Below the pieces are notes generated by a model. The model was not told the DNA's origin. It saw only the letters and a list, made by a program, of their open reading frames with translations, and did no database searches. From a virus, in the IMG/VR virus record IMGVR_UViG_3300021178_000018, positions 1-47,371 of that record: a stretch of DNA of 47,371 bases. One strand, given 5' to 3'. Made by a program: the position numbers and the translations under genes. Shown in pieces: positions 13,446-20,233 of the stretch; positions within the stretch are counted from its first letter, which is position 1; every line of letters starts with the position of its first letter.

Positions 13446-14549
13446 ATGCCTAGCGATATAACCGACGCTCCCACACAGGACGCGATAGCCGAATCGCTTC
13501 TTGGACCCGAAGAACAGCCTGTTGAGCAACCCGTAGCCGAGCAACAGCCTGAGACTCCGGTTGAGGAGCAACCCGTTGAACAAGAGCAGCCACAAGAGCA
13601 GCCGGAAGCGGTCGAGAACTGGCTCCCTAGCGAGCAGGACAAGACGTTCTCCGAGGAAGCTCTGTCGCGCTACGCCCAGCGGTACGGCTTCGATGAGCAA
13701 AGCCTGACTAACCCACAGTTGCGGCAGCTTATCGTAGACAAGATCAACTCTGACATCTTCATTCATCAGCAGCAGCAACTAGAAGCGGAACAATTCGTCG
13801 AGCCCGAGCCCCAGCCGGAACCCACCCGGACACAGCCCGAGCTAACGAGAGAGCAGTATTTCCAGCAACTCGATCAACTGGTTTCACAGCGGACAGACCC
13901 CAATGTGGCCAAGGATTTCTATACCGGCTTCATGAAGGTCTTCGGCGTTCCCGATCAGGAAATCGCCAAGAACGCCGCACAGGCTGTGCCGTTCACGCAG
14001 TTGATGACCAAATACGCTCTCAACATGGTCAATTCGTTCCTGCCCGATTTCCTGCAGGCGCAACTGGCCACCCAGATCAGCCAAGCTTTTCCCGGCTTCG
14101 GTGAGATGTACGAACGAAGTTCCTACGCGATGGCCTGGGACCGCGTTCGCAATTCGAATCCCGTCTATGCGGACCTTCCCGCCTATGGCTCCAAGCAATT
14201 CAGCCAGCAGCTCAGGGAAGCGGCCGCCAAGATACCGGGGTTCGATGAGATGCAGTTCACCGACGGGCAAGGAAGACCTTTATCGCCCATGGAAAACTCC
14301 ACGCGCAAGTACGGAATGCTGGCGCAGGCGATCAAGGGGCAGATCACTCCCGAACTGTTAAATCAAGCTGTTGCTGCAAAGACGAAAAGTATACGGAGAG
14401 CCGAAGTCCGGCGATCCGCAGGCCAACTCGGCTCCGGGCAATCCACAAGAGCGTCAGGCGGTTCAGGCTCGGGAAGGTTCCAATCGAACTCCGATCTGTT
14501 CGACGAGGAGACGATGGAACGCTATCAGAACGAGCACGGACGGCTCTGA
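13446..14549 (+). CDS. Scaffolding-like protein
   Basis: A 367-residue acidic protein directly before the major capsid gene. The N-terminal part is a low-complexity Glu/Pro/Gln/Val region (residues about 20-60), followed by LPSEQDKTFSEEALSRYAQ and a second Gln/Pro region. A helical core includes YTGFMKVFGVPDQEI, and the Ser/Gly-rich C-terminus ends ETMERYQNEHGRL. Acidic, helical, low-complexity proteins in this position are typically scaffolds that guide procapsid assembly. A strong ribosome site (AAAGGAGAAGTAA) precedes the ATG. The assignment is by position and composition rather than by a recognised domain. Confidence 0.65.
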   Translation: MPSDITDAPTQDAIAESLLGPEEQPVEQPVAEQQPETPVEEQPVEQEQPQEQPEAVENWLPSEQDKTFSEEALSRYAQRYGFDEQSLTNPQLRQLIVDKINSDIFIHQQQQLEAEQFVEPEPQPEPTRTQPELTREQYFQQLDQLVSQRTDPNVAKDFYTGFMKVFGVPDQEIAKNAAQAVPFTQLMTKYALNMVNSFLPDFLQAQLATQISQAFPGFGEMYERSSYAMAWDRVRNSNPVYADLPAYGSKQFSQQLREAAAKIPGFDEMQFTDGQGRPLSPMENSTRKYGMLAQAIKGQITPELLNQAVAAKTKSIRRAEVRRSAGQLGSGQSTRASGGSGSGRFQSNSDLFDEETMERYQNEHGRL

Positions 14550-14567
14550 TTCTCATTTTAGGAGCCT

Positions 14568-15785
14568 ATGACACTTCAAGTCTCACGCAGTTTCGATCAG
14601 ATGGTCACGGACACGACCAACGTCCGCGACGTGTCCGAGCAGATGGTCTTGCTCGAACCCGATGCGGCTCCGCTGTTCGTTCTGACCAATGCGGCCAAGC
14701 GAAAGCAGCCGACGATTGGGCCCCGCTTCGAATGGGTGGAAGACACCGAAGTCAGTCTTTGGGGACAGTCCTCGGCAGCGGCCGATTGGTCAAGCGTGGC
14801 CACGTCAATTCTCGTGGTGGACGGAACTCTATTCGGGGTCGGCGATATCGTTGCCGTGCCCAAGATTCAGAGTTCCAACGCGGCCCCGGAAGTCTTTCTC
14901 GTGACCGCCATCTCCACCAACACCCTAACCATCACCCGCGCTATCGGAGGCTCCGGCGCCGACACCATCGGCATGACCGCCTCACTACGTATTCTCGCCA
15001 GCGCGTTCAAGGAAGACGACAACATCGGCCAACAGCGCTACACCTCGAAGACCGCCCAGATCAGCTATGCGCAGATCTTCAAGACGCCGGTCAAGGTGAC
15101 ACACACCGCGGCCTCAACCAAGCAGTACGGCGCTCCGCAAGGTGAACGAAAGTTTCAACTTGTGAAGGCGCTCATCCGTCACCGCTCGGAAATCGAAGCG
15201 GCCGGCCTGTGGTCCCGCGCTTCGGAGTCTCTGGCTCTGCCCTCTTCGCGCTGGACGACAATGGGCTGGCTGCCTCGCATCGCCACCAACAAAACCGATG
15301 CGGCCACAACCGCGACGATCACCACTTGGAACACATTCAGCGAGACTGCCTTCCGCTACGGCGAAAAGCAGAAACTACTGCTCTGCGCTCCCAAGGTGAT
15401 CTCGGCGCTCAACTTCTATTCGCAAAACAAGCTATTGACGCGAGTGGGAGATACCGTGTTCGGGGTCAAGATCGCCCGCTTCGAGATGGCTCTGGGGGAA
15501 TTCCTGCTGGCCAACGATTACCGCTTGGGGACCGGCGATATCGGCTATCCCGGCGGCAATACCTACAACTTCGCCACGCACGCCTACTCGATCGATCTGC
15601 CTTCAGTGGCGATTCGCTACCTGAACGGCGGGGGCGACAACCTCATCGGAGACACCAAGCTGTTCGAGAACGTGCTGCCTGACGGCTCGACAACTAGGAC
15701 CGACGAGTACCGCAGTCAATTAGGATGGGAGCATCGCCACGAGAAGAAGCACGCGTGGCTATTCGATTTGAGCGCCTATCAGTAG
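14568..15785 (+). CDS. Major capsid protein (SU10/DUF5309-like)
   Basis: A 405-residue protein with features of the DUF5309/SU10 major-head family: MVLLEPDAAPLFVLTNA near the start, RFEWVEDTEVSLWGQ, a beta-rich insert, and KTAQISYAQIFKTPVKVT. These are followed by RKFQLVKALIRHRSEIEAAG with WSRAS, and LLCAPKVISALNFY. The HK97-like fold is inferred from family knowledge. A good ribosome site (TTAGGAG) precedes the ATG. It is the last gene before a strong terminator, consistent with the high expression expected of a capsid gene. Confidence 0.85.
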   Translation: MTLQVSRSFDQMVTDTTNVRDVSEQMVLLEPDAAPLFVLTNAAKRKQPTIGPRFEWVEDTEVSLWGQSSAAADWSSVATSILVVDGTLFGVGDIVAVPKIQSSNAAPEVFLVTAISTNTLTITRAIGGSGADTIGMTASLRILASAFKEDDNIGQQRYTSKTAQISYAQIFKTPVKVTHTAASTKQYGAPQGERKFQLVKALIRHRSEIEAAGLWSRASESLALPSSRWTTMGWLPRIATNKTDAATTATITTWNTFSETAFRYGEKQKLLLCAPKVISALNFYSQNKLLTRVGDTVFGVKIARFEMALGEFLLANDYRLGTGDIGYPGGNTYNFATHAYSIDLPSVAIRYLNGGGDNLIGDTKLFENVLPDGSTTRTDEYRSQLGWEHRHEKKHAWLFDLSAYQ

Positions 15786-15793
15786 AACCAATC

Positions 15794-15822
15794 GGGGGCT
15801 TCTTAACCGGAGGCCCCCTTTC
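15794..15822 (+). terminator. Rho-independent terminator after the capsid gene
   Basis: A nine-pair stem GGGGGCTTC/GAGGCCCCC (one G-U pair) with a seven-base loop, followed by TTTCT. It begins nine bases after the capsid stop codon. Confidence 0.8.
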
Positions 15823-15835
15823 TCGAAGGAGCAAT

Positions 15836-16336
15836 ATGCCCACAATCAAGAGAACCTGGACCTGTACGGAATGCGGCAAGGAGTTTGGCGTTGGTGAATG
15901 GACCTGCGCCGATGGAACCAGCAATCACAAGGTCGAACTCAAGACTTATCGCTCGCTCGACGTTCCCACGGCTGAAGGAACGACACCTCCGGGTATTCTG
16001 CCTCCGGTAATCCGCAGCCGAACGATGGTCTGTAATGTCCCGCCCCCGCATAAGATCATGGATGGCGGCGACGCCAAGATGGTGGGCGAAGGCTCGGTTG
16101 AATTCATCAACGGCGTCTTTCTGACCACCGACCCCGAGCAGCAATACTGGCTCGACAAAAAGCCCGGCTATCAGGCCACCAAGGAACAGTACGACTCTGT
16201 GTGGCTCTCGGCCGAAGCGCGCAACGCCAACAAGGAAATCGAACTCAAGGCCCGCGAAGAGCGCCTCGAAAACGACCGCAACGACTTGCTGGGTCAGACC
16301 CAAGCCAAGGTCAAACGAGAAACCGCAAGGCCCTAA
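15836..16336 (+). CDS. Zinc-finger-containing hypothetical protein
   Basis: A 166-residue protein; the ATG at 15836 has an AAGGAG ribosome site just after the terminator. The N-terminus RTWTCTECGKEFGVGEWTC contains a Cys-x2-Cys pair and a third Cys, suggesting a zinc ribbon. The middle has VNGVFLTTDPEQQYWLDKK-like text typical of small phage proteins that report position limits. The C-terminus is a charged helix (KEIELKAREERLENDRNDL), probably coiled coil. The function is unknown; it may be a head decoration or an assembly factor, judging from position. Confidence 0.65.
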   Translation: MPTIKRTWTCTECGKEFGVGEWTCADGTSNHKVELKTYRSLDVPTAEGTTPPGILPPVIRSRTMVCNVPPPHKIMDGGDAKMVGEGSVEFINGVFLTTDPEQQYWLDKKPGYQATKEQYDSVWLSAEARNANKEIELKAREERLENDRNDLLGQTQAKVKRETARP

Positions 16337-16762
16337 ATGGCTCTTTGCTCCAACTGCGGCTCGGAGGGAACGCGCGTCCGCTCCCGCTGGAATGCCGAAG
16401 GCGTGCAACTGCCCGATCAGTGTCCGATCTGTGACCCCGGCAGCTTCGAGAAGTTCACCGCCCCATCCGACAAGAAGATTTGGATGGGCTTCGAGGCCAA
16501 TCCCAACGAATACGAGAAGCGCTACGACGCGAACGGCGTCTATTACGTGCGCAAGCCTGAGTACGTCGCCGAGCAGGAACAGCGGCTCATGCAAGCGACC
16601 GAAGAGGAACTGGAAAAGCAGCAAAGGGCGGTAGCCCAGAAACGCGCCACACGCAGAACGACGCCGATGGATTCAGCGGAACAAGCCGCAGCTTTGCGAA
16701 AAGCCGAACAGATCGCCGACTGGATACTGGCATCGGCGGCACGGGGAAGAGATGTCAACTAA
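16337..16762 (+). CDS. Zinc-ribbon hypothetical protein
   Basis: A 141-residue protein starting directly after the previous stop. The N-terminal Cys pairs LCSNCGSEG and CPICDPGSF form a likely zinc ribbon; a middle segment reads KKIWMGFEANPNEYEKRY. A long charged helix (EQEQRLMQATEEELEKQQR) and C-terminal helix follow. It shares the order zinc ribbon then coiled coil with the gene before it. The function is unknown. Its 3' end overlaps the end of the minus-strand gene 16759-17355 by four bases. Confidence 0.65.
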   Translation: MALCSNCGSEGTRVRSRWNAEGVQLPDQCPICDPGSFEKFTAPSDKKIWMGFEANPNEYEKRYDANGVYYVRKPEYVAEQEQRLMQATEEELEKQQRAVAQKRATRRTTPMDSAEQAAALRKAEQIADWILASAARGRDVN

Positions 16763-17355
16763 ACGCTGCGGCGACCCTCGAACTTCGGCTCATCCCATAC
16801 GTCGATGTAATAGCGGATTCCGCCGTAGACCATGACGAGGAACGGATCGGGATTGGCTTGCAGAAAATCAACCTCAAAGGTGGCGTGCGGCAATTCCTCT
16901 TTCAGTTCTATGGCCCGAGACAGCGCAAATTCTGGAATTGGACTCGCGTATTTCTCGATACGGCTGCTAACCCACTGGTGACCCCACGGACAGTTGGCAA
17001 ATTTGTATTTCGCAACCTTGGTGGCATCCAGAGGATCAAAGCCTAGTTTGGCAAACGCCTGCGCTGCTTCCCACGCACATCTTTCATCGGATTCTTTCTT
17101 GTCGATCACGTCAGAAAAATGCTTATAGCCAAGAACTTTCGCAGCGCGAGAGGCAAGCGAGCGACGCTCCCTGCTAATCGACTCTTGGGGTTCGACAGCG
17201 ACAAGTTGCGTTCTAACTAAAGTGTCCTTTGCGACTGGCTCTTTTGGCGGGGGCGCGTTCTGGAGTTGCTGAATCATCTGTGTGTAGGGATTAACCGCAG
17301 CTTGAGCTTGACCGATCAACCCTTGAAACTGCGCAGCCCCGAGCATTCCACTCAT
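16759..17355 (-). CDS. Hypothetical protein encoded antisense in the structural operon
   Basis: A 198-residue minus-strand gene with an excellent ribosome site (AAAGGAG, eight bases before the ATG at 17355), so it is expressed. The N-terminus is Gln/Ala/Pro-rich; the C-terminal two thirds look folded (CAWEAAQAFAKLGFDPLDA, ANCPWGHQWVSSRIEKYA, DPFLVMVYGGIRYYIDVWDEP). No family is recognised. It faces two plus-strand structural genes and is divergent from the glycosyltransferase gene starting 33 bases away. An independently regulated accessory gene, or one exchanged between phages, is likely. Confidence 0.7.
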   Translation of the reverse strand: MSGMLGAAQFQGLIGQAQAAVNPYTQMIQQLQNAPPPKEPVAKDTLVRTQLVAVEPQESISRERRSLASRAAKVLGYKHFSDVIDKKESDERCAWEAAQAFAKLGFDPLDATKVAKYKFANCPWGHQWVSSRIEKYASPIPEFALSRAIELKEELPHATFEVDFLQANPDPFLVMVYGGIRYYIDVWDEPKFEGRRSV

Positions 17356-17387
17356 GGCGTTCTCCTTTGTGCGGAGTGTAACACGTA

Positions 17388-18350
17388 ATGCCGAATAGCT
17401 GGGACAAGCTAGCCAAGAAACTGCTTCTCAATCCTCATGGCCGCGAGGCTTTGAAGCAATTCGGGATCGAAGTCGAGATTGCCGACCCGAAGAAACAGGA
17501 GAATAAGCCCATTGTCGTGGTTCTCTGTCCCACCTACCGATCTCCCGAACCTCAAATGCAAGATGCCCTGGGTGTGATGGTTCGCTACACGCGCGAGAAG
17601 GATTTCGCCACGGTCTACAGCGGCCCTCCCTGTGCCGCTTCTGTAGTCCACTGGTCGCGCAACTGGATGCTGGCCGAGCATCTCAAATCCGGCAAGCCTT
17701 GGACTCACGCTCTTTTCATTGACGACGATATCGTGGTGGAACCCGATGCGCTCGAAAGGCTTCTATCTCACAATAAGCACATCGTCGCGGGGCTTTGCAC
17801 CAGGAGACAAGACCCTCCGGTCCCCAATATTCGCCTCTTCGACGAAGAGACCGGCAAGTACCGGCAAATCTGGGAGTGGCCCGAGAATCAGCTGATCGGC
17901 GACAACAAACGGATAGGCGCCGGCACCGGCTTGATGCTCGTTTCGCAATGGGCGCTCGAGCAGATAGCCCAGGTCTACTTTGACTGCCTTTGGGAGCAGG
18001 AGACTTACGGACTCTCGGGCGACAAGCTCGAAACTATGAAAAAGCAACGCCTTGCAACCTTCGATAGCGACAGGCTCTGCTACTGGTTCCGTTTCCTGCA
18101 AGCCCCCAAGAACTCCGTGGAGATGGGCGAAGACGTGAGTTTCTGCCACTTGGCCACGAGGTATTGCGATATCTCGGTGTACGTCGATACCAGCGTCCAG
18201 CCCGGCCATCTTGGGTCGTATCCGTTCGGAATCCGCGACTTCCTGCCCTACAGAGCCGCCTGCGTTGAAAACTCCAAAGGCGGAGGCACGAAGATCGAAG
18301 GCGACCCGGCGCAATCGTTCCACATGACTTACGAGACCGCCCGAGCATAA
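17388..18350 (+). CDS. Glycosyltransferase (GT-A fold)
   Basis: A 320-residue protein. A Rossmann-like start (PIVVVLCPTYRSPEP) is followed by SRNWMLAEHL and the metal-binding triad FIDDDIVVEPDAL, where GT-A enzymes bind Mn or Mg and the sugar nucleotide. GTGLMLVS and a late PGHLGSYPFG, which may supply the third metal ligand, follow. It would transfer a sugar to a protein or lipid acceptor in the cytoplasm. It precedes a methyltransferase-glycosyltransferase fusion by three bases inside the structural region, suggesting virion glycosylation or alteration of the host surface. No membrane segment is present. Confidence 0.75.
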   Translation: MPNSWDKLAKKLLLNPHGREALKQFGIEVEIADPKKQENKPIVVVLCPTYRSPEPQMQDALGVMVRYTREKDFATVYSGPPCAASVVHWSRNWMLAEHLKSGKPWTHALFIDDDIVVEPDALERLLSHNKHIVAGLCTRRQDPPVPNIRLFDEETGKYRQIWEWPENQLIGDNKRIGAGTGLMLVSQWALEQIAQVYFDCLWEQETYGLSGDKLETMKKQRLATFDSDRLCYWFRFLQAPKNSVEMGEDVSFCHLATRYCDISVYVDTSVQPGHLGSYPFGIRDFLPYRAACVENSKGGGTKIEGDPAQSFHMTYETARA

Positions 18351-18353
18351 TCC

Positions 18354-19538
18354 ATGACCCCTCAATGCCAGGAGTGGATTGCCTTCTGCGTCAAGAAATA
18401 TCCCTGCAAGGGAGACGTGCTGGAAGTGGGCAGCTTCGACGTGAACGGCAACCCGCGAGATCACTTCAAGGACCGCGAAAGATTCCAGACCTATACCGGC
18501 ATCGACATGCGGGAAGGGCCTTGCGTGGACCAGGTGATGAATACGCAGGCGATGGAGTTTCCCGACAACGCTTTCGATGTGATCGTGGACGCCGAGCGCA
18601 TGGAGCACGACTCGCGCTTCTGGCTGACCATCAAGGAACTGTTCCGCGTCTGCCGGCCCGGGGGACACCTGATCGTAACGACCCGAAGCTGGGGAGCATT
18701 TCCGCCTCACGACTACCCCTCCGATTACTGGCGCTTCATGGACAACGGGCTCAGGGACCTCTTGGAATACGGCGGCTTCGAATGTCTCGCCACGGCTTAC
18801 GGCGAGCGCTGGCAAGCGGGAGACAGGGCCGTGTTTGCCATTGGAAGAAAGCCGATTACAAACGGCAAGAGCAAGGACTTCTCCATCGTGATTTTGTCCA
18901 GGAATGCAGCGAACCTCGTTCCGTGCGTGCAGGCCATTCAGAAGAACGAGCCTGATTTCCCGATGGAGCGGATTGTCGTCGTGGATGACGGTGCCAGAAA
19001 AGAAGCCGAGCGGCACTTGCCTGAAGAAATCACCTGGGTCAGTGGTTCAAAGCCTTTTGTGTTCGCGCGCAACGCAAACATCGGAATAGCCAAAGCCAAT
19101 TCGGACGTGATCCTGCTCAACGACGATGCGCTGCTTCTGAACAAGAATGGCTTGACCAAACTTTCGAAGTGCGGCCCTGGAATCGTTTCCGCTGCGATTC
19201 ATGGTCTCGTGGGCAACCGTAATCAAGCACCTCAATGCGTCGGCGTCCGCCCTGAGTACAAAATGCTCTGCTTTATCTGTGTCTTCATTCCAAAGTCAGT
19301 GCAAGAAAAACTTGGCCCTCTAGACGAGCGGTTTACCGGCTACGGATTCGACGATGACGATTACTCAAAGCGAGCCGTGGAGGCCGGGATTCCGCTTTCG
19401 GTCTTCGATGGCTGCCTTGTCGATCACTCCGGAACGCCAACCTTTAGAAGTCGTGATGGCTGGGTCGATCTGATGCGCCAGAACGAAAGTCTCTTCAAGG
19501 AGAAATACCCATCGTCCGCACAGAGATCATCGAGTTAG
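18354..19538 (+). CDS. SAM methyltransferase fused to a GT2-like glycosyltransferase
   Basis: A 394-residue two-domain protein. Residues about 1-165 are a class I SAM methyltransferase (GDVLEVGSFDVNGN motif I, FDVIVDAERMEHD, RPGGHLIVTTRSWG). From about residue 175 a family-2-like glycosyltransferase begins (FSIVILSRNAANLV, RIVVVDDGAR, FARNANIGIAKANSDVILLN with DD, ERFTGYGFDDDDY). The fusion suggests that a sugar is both attached and methylated. It follows another glycosyltransferase and lies between capsid and tail genes. Targets are unknown: capsid, tail or a phage-made glycan are all possible. Confidence 0.8.
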   Translation: MTPQCQEWIAFCVKKYPCKGDVLEVGSFDVNGNPRDHFKDRERFQTYTGIDMREGPCVDQVMNTQAMEFPDNAFDVIVDAERMEHDSRFWLTIKELFRVCRPGGHLIVTTRSWGAFPPHDYPSDYWRFMDNGLRDLLEYGGFECLATAYGERWQAGDRAVFAIGRKPITNGKSKDFSIVILSRNAANLVPCVQAIQKNEPDFPMERIVVVDDGARKEAERHLPEEITWVSGSKPFVFARNANIGIAKANSDVILLNDDALLLNKNGLTKLSKCGPGIVSAAIHGLVGNRNQAPQCVGVRPEYKMLCFICVFIPKSVQEKLGPLDERFTGYGFDDDDYSKRAVEAGIPLSVFDGCLVDHSGTPTFRSRDGWVDLMRQNESLFKEKYPSSAQRSSS

Positions 19539-19579
19539 CCCACAAGCTGTCCGAGCGCAAGGGCGAGAAGGTTCTGGAC

Positions 19580-20233
19580 ATGCCCGGAATCTATCGCATC
19601 GTGTTGCAGGATATCTGCAAGCGGCAGCGGTTCTGGTGGAGGCGCGTGCAATTCACTTTTCCACTGGTTATCAACCAGCCGACCTACGATCTCAGCGTCA
19701 TCATGCCGGCGGCGAATCCGAATCTAGCCGAAGTGGCTCTCGATGAAGTGACCAAGTTCAGCCTAGTGCTGACTCCGAATCCGCTTCAGATGGCGACCAT
19801 GACGGCGATCTTCGATCCCGAAGCCATCGTGGAAATGATTCTGAACACTAGTCCGACGTCGCCGAGTTCCGGCAATCCCAATGCACCGGGAGGACGATAC
19901 ACCATCGGCGCAGATAACGACTACCACACGCTCAGAATCGATCCGCCCGACATGGCCTACACCGCTTTCATGGTGGGCTGGGGGATGCCCAATCCTGCGA
20001 CCGACTCAGCCAACGACAAAGTTCCCCTGATTCCACCGTGGGGCCACAACACCATCGTGGACGGAATCTGCCGGGAGATATTCGCCTTCGCCTACGGGGA
20101 AGATCACCCGCGAACCCTGTACCGCGAGAAGAAATACGAGCTTGGCCTGCAAGACCTGATGATGCGCAAGCAGTTCGACCCCAACTACCGAAGCCAGCTT
20201 TCACTCAGCGAGTCCGCAATTCAGTCCACATAA
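19580..20233 (+). CDS. Head-tail adaptor-like structural protein
   Basis: 217 residues from the ATG at 19580 (AGAAGG at good spacing). The protein reads QDICKRQRFWWRRVQFTF, then LDEVTKFSLVLTPNPLQ and a beta-rich C-terminal half, PPDMAYTAFMVGWG and EIFAFAYGEDHPR. Position before the large tail protein suggests a connector or adaptor. The frame is open further upstream with protein-like sequence (VRTEIIELAHKLSERKGEK) back to an ATC at 19511 that has AAGGAG eight bases before it. The family N-terminal helix may therefore be translated from a non-standard start, giving about 240 residues. Confidence 0.65.
   Translation: MPGIYRIVLQDICKRQRFWWRRVQFTFPLVINQPTYDLSVIMPAANPNLAEVALDEVTKFSLVLTPNPLQMATMTAIFDPEAIVEMILNTSPTSPSSGNPNAPGGRYTIGADNDYHTLRIDPPDMAYTAFMVGWGMPNPATDSANDKVPLIPPWGHNTIVDGICREIFAFAYGEDHPRTLYREKKYELGLQDLMMRKQFDPNYRSQLSLSESAIQST

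Noticed and set aside
17763-19016. Long 417-codon minus-strand frame
   Set aside because: It is the antisense shadow of the glycosyltransferase and fusion genes, whose motifs are clear on the plus strand.
19493-19580. Programmed frameshift joining the fusion enzyme to the adaptor
   Set aside because: No slippery heptamer or downstream hairpin was found; the ATG at 19580 or an unusual start explains the data more simply.
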